A stretch of DNA of 64,000 bases from Brevibacterium siliguriense. GTDB taxonomy: Bacteria; Actinomycetota; Actinomycetes; Actinomycetales; Brevibacteriaceae. Shown here one piece after another: positions 24,031 through 32,692 of the stretch. Location of the stretch: the NCBI RefSeq assembly GCF_900105315.1, contig NZ_LT629766.1:2666001-2730000 (forward strand). The letters run 5' to 3'. The position numbers and the translations under genes are program-made. The notes under the pieces are model-generated. The model was not told the origin of the DNA, searched no databases, and saw only the letters and a program-made list of their open reading frames with translations. Position 1 is the first letter of the stretch. Each line of letters opens with the position of its first letter.

Positions 24031-24213
24031 ATGCGGATCACCGAGGCGAACGGGAATCCATTGCCAGATGGGACCGCCCAATGTCGTGCCGATGCGAAGA
24101 AGAACGTGGCGACGGGAGGAGCATTGGCCGGTGCGGGTATTTCGTTAACGGTCGGATCGAGTGTCTTCCTCAGGCACCGTGCGCCCCGGAAGAGAGTGAC
24201 GGTCGACATATGA
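24031..24213 (+). CDS. 60-aa protein with one membrane helix
   Basis: It begins MRITEANGNPLPDGTAQC and has one hydrophobic helix (VATGGALAGAGISLTVGSSV) followed by a basic end (RHRAPRKRV). The stop overlaps the next ATG (ATATGA), indicating translational coupling to the gene at 24210. No good ribosome site precedes 24031 and the frame is open upstream, so this may be the C-terminal remainder of a longer membrane protein. Confidence 0.4.
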   Translation: MRITEANGNPLPDGTAQCRADAKKNVATGGALAGAGISLTVGSSVFLRHRAPRKRVTVDI

Positions 24214-24614
24214 GCAACCAAACGGTTTACCTACTGTTCGCCGAACAGACCTCTCCCTTCGACGATGAAGAATTGATCGACCCGTTGGTCGGCATTTTCA
24301 CCGATGAGGCCGAGTGCCTGCGAATCCAGAAGGAGCAACCAAGATACAAGATCAGTTGGGAGGAACGTGACGTCGAGGATGCAGGTGAACACACGATCGA
24401 GCCCGGCGATACCGTTTACGCCTACCACTACATGGCAACCTACAGACCGACACCAGATGGTGGGGAAGCCATCGAGCTTCTGAGCGACGCCCCAGTAGAA
24501 GATGTCTTCTTTCAGGAGGGGAACGCCCGGAAGAAGCTCGAGGTCGGCGATCTCCAGGTGATCACGGTCGGGGACTTTCGGCTGAAGGGTGATTTTCAGA
24601 TTATCGAAGGCTGA
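24210..24614 (+). CDS. Hypothetical acidic cytosolic protein
   Basis: 134 aa. The ATG overlaps the preceding stop. The chain is acidic and soluble: QTVYLLFAEQTSPFDDEELI, GIFTDEAECLRIQKEQPRYK, EHTIEPGDTVYAYHYMATYR, then LEVGDLQVITVGDFRLKGDF near the end. No signal peptide, helix or catalytic motif is visible and the family is not recognised. Small acidic proteins after a short membrane protein in toxin-rich islands are often immunity or accessory proteins, but nothing here proves that. Confidence 0.6.
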   Translation: MSNQTVYLLFAEQTSPFDDEELIDPLVGIFTDEAECLRIQKEQPRYKISWEERDVEDAGEHTIEPGDTVYAYHYMATYRPTPDGGEAIELLSDAPVEDVFFQEGNARKKLEVGDLQVITVGDFRLKGDFQIIEG

Positions 24615-25289
24615 AATACCTCACTAGGTCCAACACTGGTTGCTGAAGAGCGGGCAATGTACCAAGGACGGCAACCCCGACATATGCCAAGGCTAAGTGC
24701 ACGAGGTCGCCGGGAAGGAACGGCCGGACCCGATCAGTAGTCGATCATCTGCTCGGCTCACCGGCATATCCGCTCGCCGGACCTCCACTTAATTGTCCCC
24801 AAGCCAGCTTGTCCAGTACGGCAGGAAGAATCGCCGAACTGCACCAATTGTGGCGAGCAGGCGAACCTGGAAGCGGGCTTTTCCGTCAGTCGCGGGATCG
24901 TCGGATAGCAAGGTCGGTGTCGCAGCGAGCATGGCCGAACGCCCGGACGCAGACATCCAACGCCTCGATCAACAGCCGTCATTGCGCAACGGTCTGACGG
25001 CTCGACAAGTGCTTCGGATTCTAAAATCCACCATCACAGAAATGAATGCACTTTGATTATTCAAACAAACAACTATGCTTGCTTTTGCTAAATGAACGCT
25101 GAAAGAAGCCTTCATTTCAGGTGAATTCCTTGAGGTCGGTCATTAGTGAACCGCTGATCAGCCAATTCTCAGGTTACTATGGCGTCACTTCAGCCTTTGA
25201 GCGCTCGCGACGCTGCTCGGGACCGTTTCAAACCGGAAGATCGTACAGCGTTGACTAAGACGCACGAGAACAATCAAAAAGGGAATTGC
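24615..25289. other. 675-base stretch without a clear gene
   Basis: Short coding-like pieces appear in two plus-strand frames (around 24815 AGRIAELHQLWRAGEPGSG; around 24990 RNGLTARQVLRILKSTITEM), consistent with a decayed gene, but no intact start-to-stop ORF is convincing. From 25050 to 25289 the DNA is AT-rich (TTGATTATTCAAAC; TTTTGCTAAATG) and probably holds the promoter and leader of the secreted protein gene at 25290. Confidence 0.5.
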
Positions 25290-26615
25290 ATGAAGGCAAG
25301 ATCATCATTTCTGCGAAGCGCCGGCACAGGTCTAACCGCTATTGCAGCGGCAGTCTTGCTGATTACTCTGGCAACGCCTGCATCGGCAGGAACTGTCACA
25401 GACGAGTATCCGGAGACTCCGGCGCTCAACCCCAAGTTGCCGAATGTCAAGACGACTCACAAGTCGGATCACATCAAGGCGAACATCCTCAACCCTCATC
25501 CAGTCTGCAATGCCTCTGAGGACCATCGCACGACCGTCTATAAGGTCACAGATCGGTTCCTGCCGGTCGGAACAATCTCGACGACGAACAACACCAACAA
25601 GTCCATTCCGCTGACCCAGAACACTTCAAAGTCTCAGTCGATCTCTCTGGAAGTCAACGGCAGCCAGACTTCGACCACTTCGGTCAACGGAAACGGATCA
25701 GGCAGCAAGGACGGACTCAGCGGAACCTTCGGTATCGCTTGGTCGCTGGCTAAAACCATCGGAGGATCCGCCTCGTACACCTTCAGCTGGGACGTGGGCC
25801 AGACAATCGGCCCCTACGACGTTCCTGCCGGACACACAGGCGATGGCACCTATGGATTCCGAGCCATCAACATGACTGGGACCCAGCAGTTCTGCAAAGC
25901 CGACGGAACCTGGTCGAACCCGACCGCATGGCGAGCGTTCTCCCCCATCAAGAACGAGGTGCGCGTCAAGATCTATGACGACCCTGCAGACTCAGATCAG
26001 TCGGGCAAGCCCGGAGCAGATCAGGGGGCTCCTGAAGTCACTGAGAAAGAGAACCCGAAACCCACTGAAAACACTATCGATTCCAACAGCGAGCCGACTG
26101 GGGGCACGGCCGGAACCAAGCCGACCGAGCCGGTCAAACACGATCTCGCACCTAAGATCACCGTCTCTGACGCCAAGGCTCCGGGCTATGCCGGGCTGGC
26201 GGCACTGAGGGTTGAGAATGTCGGAACCGATCGCTACTTCAGCGAGGATCCCTCCGTATCGTTTCGTGTAGACGTCAAAACAGAGAAGGGCCCCGAAGAC
26301 GTTGACCGCCTCATCACTCCAGGATGGTTCAATGGCGCCTACACCCGGGATCTCGGTTTTGACGAGAAGAAGTCCACCCGCTCATTCCTTGTCACGCTGT
26401 CGAACCCGATCAAAAAGGGCGAAACCCAATTGGTTGCAAATCTCGACTTTGGTGACGGAAACACATCCGAGGGCCGGTTGCAGAATTCTATCGTCGTTTC
26501 CCAGGTCAAACGTCTCGACGATGACACGTCAACTTACAACGATCAGAATGTCTCCTCAAAAGACATCGCAGTCAACGACGCAGGGAAACCAGCGAAGGCC
26601 GGAGGTCTATTCTGA
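25290..26615 (+). CDS. Large secreted protein with an aerolysin-like pattern, candidate pore-forming toxin
   Basis: 441 aa from ATG after AAAAAGGGAATTGC. Signal peptide: GTGLTAIAAAVLLITLATPA, then SAG. Residues ~60-235 show long Ser/Thr-alternating strands around a flexible insert: TNNTNKSIPLTQNTSKSQSI, QTSTTSVNGNGSGSKDGLSG, FGIAWSLAKTIGGSASYTFS, then IGPYDVPAGHTG. The order NxT opening, S/T hairpin, return strand and VPxG resembles aerolysin/ETX-MTX2 beta-pore proteins. A Pro/Glu/Thr-rich linker (~250-300) leads to a C-terminal beta-sandwich-like part (ITVSDAKAPGYAGLAALRVE; VANLDFGDGNTSEGRLQNSI). No cell-wall sorting signal is seen. Pore formation is inferred from pattern only; an adhesin or structural surface protein is the alternative. 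Confidence 0.6.
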   Translation: MKARSSFLRSAGTGLTAIAAAVLLITLATPASAGTVTDEYPETPALNPKLPNVKTTHKSDHIKANILNPHPVCNASEDHRTTVYKVTDRFLPVGTISTTNNTNKSIPLTQNTSKSQSISLEVNGSQTSTTSVNGNGSGSKDGLSGTFGIAWSLAKTIGGSASYTFSWDVGQTIGPYDVPAGHTGDGTYGFRAINMTGTQQFCKADGTWSNPTAWRAFSPIKNEVRVKIYDDPADSDQSGKPGADQGAPEVTEKENPKPTENTIDSNSEPTGGTAGTKPTEPVKHDLAPKITVSDAKAPGYAGLAALRVENVGTDRYFSEDPSVSFRVDVKTEKGPEDVDRLITPGWFNGAYTRDLGFDEKKSTRSFLVTLSNPIKKGETQLVANLDFGDGNTSEGRLQNSIVVSQVKRLDDDTSTYNDQNVSSKDIAVNDAGKPAKAGGLF

Positions 26616-27040
26616 GCCCAGGCTTTCAGGCCGAGATCGGCCGGTGCTGACCGCCTAGGCACCGGTCGGCAATGTGCACCGCCTGTCGTCCCGCTGACAA
26701 CGGACGACCGGCGGTCATGTCCCCTGGCTCTATGAGCTCGGACAGCCACCGGTATGCGACGTGCCCGTCGTCGCTGCCGCATTCATCGCGGAGTCCTCGG
26801 CCACGAGCGTGCCGCCTTCGTGTCAGTGGCATTGGTCCAGGGGCATTGGTCGACGTTTTCGAGCCGACTCACTGTCAACTACGGCGCGTGTTCAGGGTTT
26901 CGACGTCGTGTGACCCATGCGCGGATCAGCAGAATGTTGACGGCGACAAGTGCCATTGCAGTGAGTCATCGGCATCAATTGCCTCCATTCTTGATCAGCC
27001 CGCGAATCCGCAGTTGGGAAGTTTTCCAACAAGCCTCCTG
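26616..27040. other. 425-base stretch without a clear gene
   Basis: Nothing conserved was found on either strand. A minus-strand piece (26626-26832; YRWLSELIEPGDMTAGRPLS) is weakly coding-like but has no convincing start. The stretch separates the secreted-protein gene from the long palindrome at the end of ogt. Confidence 0.45.
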
Positions 27041-27116
27041 CCCCTGATTGCTACCTGACGGCGGCCCAGCTACCTCGCGCGAGGTAGCTGGGCCGCCGTC
27101 AGGTAGCAATCAGGGG
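27041..27116. repeat. Perfect 76-bp palindrome (38-bp arms, no spacer) at the 3' end of ogt
   Basis: The arms 27041-27078 and 27079-27116 are exact reverse complements, meeting at TCGC|GCGA. The right arm contains the ogt stop codon; GCTACCT occurs twice within each arm. It may act as a terminator for ogt, but ordinary terminators have a loop and shorter stems. It also marks the edge between the accessory region and the repair genes. Confidence 0.9.
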
Positions 27117-27685
27117 GATTCTAGGGTGAGTAAGGCGCGCTTCTTCTCTTCTCCCCATGCGTAGCCGGTCATGGATCCGTCCGCGCCGATGACTCGGTGG
27201 CAGGGCACGATGATGCTGATGGGGTTCTTCCCGTTGGCGGCGCCCACGGCACGTGCCGCACCTGGCCGTCCCAGCATCTCTGCCAATTCTCCATAGCCTG
27301 CGGTACTGCCATACGGGATCCGAGTCAACGCCTGCCACACGGAGCGTTGGAAATCGGTTCCCTTCGCTGCCAATGGCAGATCGAATTGGGTGCGCTCACG
27401 TGCGAAGTACTCCCCCAGCTGTGCCTCCGTGCGTTGGAAGATCTCCAGATCATCTTCCGGAGTCGCTTCCACACCGAACGCTCTGTCGCCTCGAGCATCG
27501 ATTCCCTCGGAGACCTCCAGGTAGAGACCTGTGAGGTGGATCCCGTCGGAGGTGAGCAGGATCGGCCCCAGTTCCGTGTCGAAGATCGTCGTATACACCG
27601 GCGCCGAGGCGGCTGGAAGGTCGATCATCGTGTTGAGCTCCGGTTCGGCGTCGTATTGGGTCATAGTCGTGGTCGACGTGGTCAT
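27110..27685 (-). CDS. ogt: Methylated-DNA--protein-cysteine S-methyltransferase
   Basis: 191 aa from the ATG with GAAGGA nine bases upstream; an ATG ten codons earlier lacks a site. The C-terminal methyltransferase domain has [20 protein letters not shown], the Arg-finger helix [17 protein letters not shown] and the active-site [10 protein letters not shown], whose Cys takes the alkyl group in a suicide reaction. It repairs O6-alkylguanine directly in the cytosol. The gene follows the Ada-AlkA fusion gene by 57 bases, so the two repair enzymes are probably co-expressed, perhaps under Ada control. Its stop codon lies within the 76-bp palindrome. Confidence 0.95.
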   Translation of the reverse strand: MTTSTTTMTQYDAEPELNTMIDLPAASAPVYTTIFDTELGPILLTSDGIHLTGLYLEVSEGIDARGDRAFGVEATPEDDLEIFQRTEAQLGEYFARERTQFDLPLAAKGTDFQRSVWQALTRIPYGSTAGYGELAEMLGRPGAARAVGAANGKNPISIIVPCHRVIGADGSMTGYAWGEEKKRALLTLESP

Positions 27686-27742
27686 GTCTGCATGTCCTTC
27701 GTGTATATGAGTCATCGGTGGTCCGATTCGTTTGCGTGATGG

Positions 27743-29200
27743 CTAGGTTTCTACACTGCGAGCGTGGTGGGCCCACAGGAGGTGCGTGAGATAGGAGCGC
27801 CAGGGGCCGCAGTTCATTGCGATCTCCTTCCAGTCACCGGCGACTGCTGAGGTCTCGTCGAGGTCGGCGAGAGCTTTCTTCACGCCGAGGTCGGAATCCA
27901 TGAAGATGTCGGGATCGCCGAGGGCACGCATGCGAATGTAGCCGTTGCTCCATGGACCGATTCCGGGCAATGCCAGCAGATTCCGGCTCGCCTCCTCGCG
28001 GTCGCTGCCGGCTCCGAGATCCACACTGCCGTCGGCCAAAGCGACCGTCAGTGCCTGAATGGTCCGAATCCGGCTCGCCGGCAGAGCCCAGTCGGATGCG
28101 GGGACCGCGGCGATCGCCTCGGCGGTGGGAAAGACCATGTCGACTCGGTCGAGGCGCAACTCCTTCGGCAGCGATTCTCCGGCACGTGCGACGAGGCGTT
28201 CCAAATGAGTTCGGGCTGCGGCCAAAGAGATCTGCTGCCCAAGGACGGTCCTCAACGCAAGTTCGACGGGGTCGCTGTGGCCCGGCGATCGGATTCCCGG
28301 ATAAGCGTCGACCAGACGACCCAGGCTCGCGGACCTCAGGGTCTCGGAGATCGCCTCTGGGTCGGCATCGAGATCGAGGAGGCGCCGCACCCGAGCGACC
28401 GCGCTCCCGAGATCGCGGGTATCGGCCAACCGGAGGCGACAGTCCACGAAATCCCCCGTCCCTTGTCTCACTGTGATCACGGCAGGCCCGTGAGCCAGCC
28501 GCATCGACCGGGTATATGCGCCGTCCGTGACCTCTTCGATTCCGGTCACGGCTCTCACCGCGAGATACTCGAGCAGATGGGCGAAGTCGAACGGGGGACG
28601 ATAGGCCAGCCTGAGAACGAGTTCGTCGGCCACCGAAGGCTCGGCACCTGCCCCGCGCAGCTGCCGGGGGCTGATTGAATACATCGTGCGGAAGGTGTCG
28701 TTGAACTGACGGATGCTGGAGAAGCCTGCGGCGTGGGCGATGTCGCTCATCGACATGGAGGTGGCCTCGATGAGCGTCCGGGCAGTCCGGACCCGTTCCG
28801 TGCGTGCCAGTGCCAGAGGTCCGGCACCGAGTTCGGCATGAATGAGGCGCCCGAGCTGACGAGTGCTGTAGCCGAGTTCAGCGGCGAGGGTGTCGACTCC
28901 CCCACGGTCGACGGCACCGTCGCGGATGAGACGCATGGCTCGGGCCACGACGTCTCCGCGAGTATCCCATTGCGGCGAATTCGGACTGGCGTCCGGGCGG
29001 CACCGTCGGCAGGCCCGGAATCCGGCGTCTGCCGCGGCAGCGGCGGTCACGAAGAAGTCCACGTTCTCCCGCCGCGGCGTCTTCGCCGGGCAGGACGGGC
29101 GGCAGAAGATCCCGGTCGTGCGCACTGCGGTGAAGAACATTCCGTCGAAGCGGCGGTCGCGGGAGGTGACTGCCTGATAGCACTGGTCGGACGTGATCAT
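27743..29200 (-). CDS. Ada-type regulator fused to AlkA DNA-3-methyladenine glycosylase
   Basis: 485 aa with three modules. Residues ~1-80 are the Ada zinc domain: DGMFFTAVRTTGIFCRPSCP and FRACRRCRPD supply the four Cys, one of which accepts methyl groups from phosphotriesters. Residues ~85-190 are an AraC-type DNA-binding domain (TLAAELGYSTRQLGRLIHAE; IAHAAGFSSIRQFNDTFRTM). Residues ~195-485 are AlkA: an N-terminal fold, QQISLAAARTHLERLV, and the HhH motif LLALPGIGPWSNGYIRMRAL with catalytic Asp in FMDSDLGVKKAL. It senses methylation damage, activates repair genes and excises alkylated bases. Confidence 0.95.
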   Translation of the reverse strand: MITSDQCYQAVTSRDRRFDGMFFTAVRTTGIFCRPSCPAKTPRRENVDFFVTAAAAADAGFRACRRCRPDASPNSPQWDTRGDVVARAMRLIRDGAVDRGGVDTLAAELGYSTRQLGRLIHAELGAGPLALARTERVRTARTLIEATSMSMSDIAHAAGFSSIRQFNDTFRTMYSISPRQLRGAGAEPSVADELVLRLAYRPPFDFAHLLEYLAVRAVTGIEEVTDGAYTRSMRLAHGPAVITVRQGTGDFVDCRLRLADTRDLGSAVARVRRLLDLDADPEAISETLRSASLGRLVDAYPGIRSPGHSDPVELALRTVLGQQISLAAARTHLERLVARAGESLPKELRLDRVDMVFPTAEAIAAVPASDWALPASRIRTIQALTVALADGSVDLGAGSDREEASRNLLALPGIGPWSNGYIRMRALGDPDIFMDSDLGVKKALADLDETSAVAGDWKEIAMNCGPWRSYLTHLLWAHHARSVET

Positions 29201-29232
29201 AGTTCCATTGTCCGCCCGGAGACGAGCGATTA

Positions 29233-30258
29233 CTAGCGGTTTTCGGACACGGCAATATCGGGTACCAGACGAGGCAGGACGCGGACGAGGATGATCAGCA
29301 CTAGCAGCTCGATGAGAGTCTGTGTCACGACGCCGGCCGGACCGGCCCCCTCACCGGTGATCGCACGCACGATCGGAAGCATGACCAGGGAATTGCACGT
29401 GACACCAGACAGAATCACCGCACGCGATCGCCGCGAGCCGAGGCGGGCCACTCGGGTGACGAACCATCCGCTCCCGGTCATGATGATGGCAAAGACAGTG
29501 AAGACGATGGCTACGGTCACCAACTGTCCCGCAGACCCGGCGATCAGCGGAGCGACAGAGGCGGTGATGACGAGCAGGGTCAAGGCCATTACCGGATCCA
29601 TCAGGCGTGTCGTCGCGGCGAGGGGCCGCTCAAGCCTCGGCGTTCGGCGGGCAAAAAGGCGAACGACGACAGCGGCGGTGAGCGGAATGATGATGAACAG
29701 CAGCAGTGCGCCGACCAGCGGGCGAAAAGGCAGATCGACGATCAGCCGACCTCCGGTGACCGCCCACAGCATCACCGGAAGCAACAGCAGCTGGGCGATC
29801 ATCAGCACGGGGGTGAGCATCAGCAGCCGATCTGCGGCACCCCCGGCTGCGCGTGTGAATGCGATGACATAGTCGATGCAGGGACACAGCAGCACGATGA
29901 GCACTGCAGGCAGCAGCGGATCAGCGATGTCGAAGACGGCGATGAGTCCGGCCACGACCAGTGGGACGACGATGAAGTTCAAAACTGCCGTCACTGTGAG
30001 AAAGCGAAGATCACGAACCGCCTGCAGTCCCGCGTCGAAGGGGATCTCGAGGAACGTGAGGAAGAGCAGAGCGATGAGGCACGGCGTCAGGGCGGGTTCA
30101 GCCAGAGGCGCCAAACCGGTGACACCGGCACCAAGGATGATACCGAGGACAGCGCCGCCGAACCACCAGAACGTCTGTACCGAGGAGCTGCGGACGGCAT
30201 CCGAATTCATCTGCGACGAGGACTTGTCAGGTCCGAACTCCGGACGAGGAGTAGGCAC
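29233..30258 (-). CDS. ACR3-type arsenite efflux / bile-acid symporter superfamily protein
   Basis: 341 aa with about ten hydrophobic helices. The ACR3 region has LIVLLCPCIDYVIAFTRAAG, with the Cys-containing helix that in ACR3 includes the essential thiol, and SGVTCNSLVMLPIVRAITGE. The domain belongs to the BART superfamily (ACR3 and bile acid:Na+ symporters). No arsR or arsC lies nearby, so its substrate (arsenite, antimonite or an organic anion) is open. It sits between the repair pair and yggS on the same strand. Confidence 0.75.
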   Translation of the reverse strand: MPTPRPEFGPDKSSSQMNSDAVRSSSVQTFWWFGGAVLGIILGAGVTGLAPLAEPALTPCLIALLFLTFLEIPFDAGLQAVRDLRFLTVTAVLNFIVVPLVVAGLIAVFDIADPLLPAVLIVLLCPCIDYVIAFTRAAGGAADRLLMLTPVLMIAQLLLLPVMLWAVTGGRLIVDLPFRPLVGALLLFIIIPLTAAVVVRLFARRTPRLERPLAATTRLMDPVMALTLLVITASVAPLIAGSAGQLVTVAIVFTVFAIIMTGSGWFVTRVARLGSRRSRAVILSGVTCNSLVMLPIVRAITGEGAGPAGVVTQTLIELLVLIILVRVLPRLVPDIAVSENR

Positions 30259-30272
30259 GACGAAGCGTCCGA

Positions 30273-31052
30273 TCAGTCGGCCTCGGGCCAGTAGTGGGAA
30301 TCCGGCAGCGCCCGTTTGCCGAAGATCGCCTGACCGACGCGCACGCAGTCGGCTCCTTCTTCGATGGCCACCTCGAAGTCACCGGACATGCCCATCGACA
30401 GACGACCCGGGCCGAGGAGGTCAGGATCGGTCTCGTGAACCTGGTCACGCAGACTCCGCAGCAGCTGGAAGCAGGGACGGACGCGATCGATATCCGAGGA
30501 GAAGATGGCTAAGGTCATCAGCCCCTGGACCTTGAGTGAGTCGAACGACCGCACATCTTTGAGGAAGCCGAAAAGCTCTTCCGGGGGCATACCGAATTTG
30601 GAGTCCTCGGAGGACGTGTTGACCTGAACATACACATCGAGGCTCCGTCCTTCCGCTTGGAGGCGGCGGTCGAGGGCTCGAGCAACCTTGATTCTGTCGA
30701 GCGCCTGGAATTCGCCGGCGAACTTCGCCACATCTTTGGCCTTGTTCGACTGGAGGTGGCCGATCACTGCCCAATCGATGTCGAGGTCGACCATCTCCTC
30801 GGATTTGCGGTGAGCTTCCTGTACCTTGTTCTCGCCCAACTTGGCGCAGCCGGCGGCAACGGCCAAGCGGATGCGCTCCTGGGGAACGGTCTTGCTCACG
30901 GGCAGCAGTTCGATCTCAATCCGGTCCCGGCCGACACGCTCGCCGGCAGCGGCGATCCGGCGTTCCACATCGGCGATATTGTTTCGGAACTCCTCAACGG
31001 TCGTTGCCGTCGAATATTGCTCATCGTGGCTGAGTCCGGTGTCGTCTCCCAT
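30273..31052 (-). CDS. YggS/PROSC family PLP homeostasis protein
   Basis: 259 aa from the ATG at 31052; longer readings overlap the MocR gene. The alanine-racemase-like barrel shows LLPVSKTVPQERIRLAVAAG (PLP Lys), KLGENKVQEAHRKSEEM, IGHLQSNKAKDVAKF, VYVQVNTSSEDSKFG, and the phosphate-binding LSMGMSGDFEVAIEEGADCV with RVGQAIFG. It binds pyridoxal phosphate without known enzymatic activity and buffers the B6 pool. It lies 42 bases behind the PLP-binding MocR-type regulator gene, another B6-linked protein. Confidence 0.93.
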   Translation of the reverse strand: MGDDTGLSHDEQYSTATTVEEFRNNIADVERRIAAAGERVGRDRIEIELLPVSKTVPQERIRLAVAAGCAKLGENKVQEAHRKSEEMVDLDIDWAVIGHLQSNKAKDVAKFAGEFQALDRIKVARALDRRLQAEGRSLDVYVQVNTSSEDSKFGMPPEELFGFLKDVRSFDSLKVQGLMTLAIFSSDIDRVRPCFQLLRSLRDQVHETDPDLLGPGRLSMGMSGDFEVAIEEGADCVRVGQAIFGKRALPDSHYWPEAD

Positions 31053-31093
31053 ATTTTCATCGTACTCAGGTTCTCTGCCCGTGCACGCGGTGT

Positions 31094-32584
31094 TCACGCC
31101 ACGATGCGAGCCCGGCTGGTCGGTCCCCTCCCGCTCATCGCTTTGGCTTCCTCCCAGGCAGCGGCCAATCGCGGCCCGACCTGTTCCATTTCGGTCTCTG
31201 TGACCGTGTAGGGCAGGCGGATCCACCGATCGAGTCCACCGGCCGGGGCGAAGTTCGGCCCGGCGACGAGGCGAAGGCCGTGGTTCCTGGCAGCGATCGA
31301 GAGCACCCCGGACCGAGCCTCCGGCAGTTCGGCCCACAGCGCCATGCCACCTGAGGGGACGATGAGCTTCCACTCGGGCAACCATGACCTCACCTGCGCG
31401 GCCAGCAGGTCTCGCGCAGCTCTGAGCCGCGAGCGGCAGTCGGCGACCACGGCATCGTGGTTGTCCATGAGTTCGACCGTGACGAGCTGTTCGAGAACCG
31501 GTGCTCCCAGATCGAGCCCGAGCCGGGAGGACGCGAAATGGTCCACCCTGTGGCGGGGAATGCGCATCCACCCGATACGCAGCCCACCCCAATAGACCTT
31601 GCTCACACTGCCCACTGTCACAGAGTCAGAAATCAGCGCGGACATCGGAGTGGGCATTCTGCCTTCCTCCAGCCCCAGTTCGACGAGGGATTCGTCGAAG
31701 ACGGGGACGACTCTGTGCCGAAGCAGCACCTCCGCCAGATCGCGCCGCTGGGTTTCGGGCAGGAGAGCACCAGTCGGATTGTGGAAGTCGGGGATGAGAT
31801 AGGCGCTTCGCGGACGCATCTGCCCCATGAGCTGTTCCATGGCCTCGATGTCCCAATGATGGCCCTGGAGTCCGTACTCGAGCGGGTAGGTTACGAGGGT
31901 CGCGCCCGCGCCTTCGAGCGTGGCGATCGCATTCGGGTAGGTGGGGCTTTCGATGAACACTCGCGATGTCGGCCTGGCCCCGCCGGGGTGCTCAGCCTCG
32001 GACGGGTCGACGTCGAGGAGGGCGCGGACGGCGATGGCCGCACCGCCGAGGGCGCCGGAGGTGATGAGGATCTGGTCGGGGTCGGTCGGTGCGCCTCGCT
32101 GGCTGTAGCGGTCGGCGATGATCTCGCGCAGCACCGGCAGCCCGGACGGATAGTATCCGGTGCCGGGGAGGTAGGCGCCCAAATGCGACAGTGCCCGGTC
32201 ATAGGCGCCGAGGATGTCCGGAGCCGCAACCGGTGCGGTGCAGGTGAGGTCGATCTCCGTCTCATCACCGCCGGCAGGTGAGAGCAGGTGGTCGATGCGG
32301 CCGCCGGGGACGCTGGGCAGCTGCACGACGCTGCCGGAGCCGCGGCGCGTGAGGATGAACTCCTGTTCCCGCAGCTGGGCGTAGGCACGTCCTGTCGTCG
32401 TCCGTGACAGACCGATCGCGGCTGCGAGTTCGCGTTCACTCGGCAGTCGTGCTCCGACCGGAAGCCGACCGTCCGTGATCGCAGCGGCTACTGCTGCGGC
32501 CAGGGATTCGAAAGCCGGCGCCTTCCATGGACCGTCTCCGATGATGCCGACGAGTCGTTTGGCGCCCAGGATCGGTGAACTCAT
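31094..32584 (-). CDS. MocR-type regulator (GntR winged helix plus aminotransferase-like domain)
   Basis: 496 aa. Residues ~25-95 are a GntR winged helix (ITDGRLPVGARLPSERELAA, AIGLSRTTTGRAYAQLREQE). A linker leads to a fold-type I aminotransferase domain with SGALGGAAIAVRALL, FHNPTGALLPETQRRDLAEV and the PLP Lys in VGSVSKVYWGGLRIGW. It is divergent from a YczE-family membrane protein gene, the classical arrangement in which a MocR regulator controls the YczE gene. The effector may be a PLP adduct or an amino compound such as GABA or taurine. Confidence 0.92.
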   Translation of the reverse strand: MSSPILGAKRLVGIIGDGPWKAPAFESLAAAVAAAITDGRLPVGARLPSERELAAAIGLSRTTTGRAYAQLREQEFILTRRGSGSVVQLPSVPGGRIDHLLSPAGGDETEIDLTCTAPVAAPDILGAYDRALSHLGAYLPGTGYYPSGLPVLREIIADRYSQRGAPTDPDQILITSGALGGAAIAVRALLDVDPSEAEHPGGARPTSRVFIESPTYPNAIATLEGAGATLVTYPLEYGLQGHHWDIEAMEQLMGQMRPRSAYLIPDFHNPTGALLPETQRRDLAEVLLRHRVVPVFDESLVELGLEEGRMPTPMSALISDSVTVGSVSKVYWGGLRIGWMRIPRHRVDHFASSRLGLDLGAPVLEQLVTVELMDNHDAVVADCRSRLRAARDLLAAQVRSWLPEWKLIVPSGGMALWAELPEARSGVLSIAARNHGLRLVAGPNFAPAGGLDRWIRLPYTVTETEMEQVGPRLAAAWEEAKAMSGRGPTSRARIVA

Positions 32585-32692
32585 AATTCGGACCTCATGG
32601 GACCACTTTCCTCCAAGTGGCTATTTCACGCAAGACCAATTTGGGTCAAGATGGTCGTGTCCCTTTGATCACGCCCCACAGAAAGCCACCGG
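32585..32692. promoter_or_regulatory. Divergent promoter region between the MocR gene and yczE
   Basis: This 108-base region carries a GACC-rich set of half sites: GGGACCACTTTCC, then the imperfect palindrome AGACCAATTTGGGTCAAG and ATGGTC. Repeated GACC/GGTC half sites with near-helical spacing are what MocR regulators bind. The assignment is by position and pattern only. Confidence 0.45.

Noticed and set aside
16750..27116. Direct repeat of the tRNA-Ala 3' end as the second attachment site of the island
   Set aside because: No copy of the last ~20 tRNA bases was found around 27000 or elsewhere in the window, so the right boundary by att site is unproven.
30258..31592. Longer YggS-type protein of ~439 residues
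   Set aside because: The first ~180 residues are antisense-like Arg/Gly-rich sequence overlapping the MocR gene in another frame; homology starts only after the ATG at 31052.
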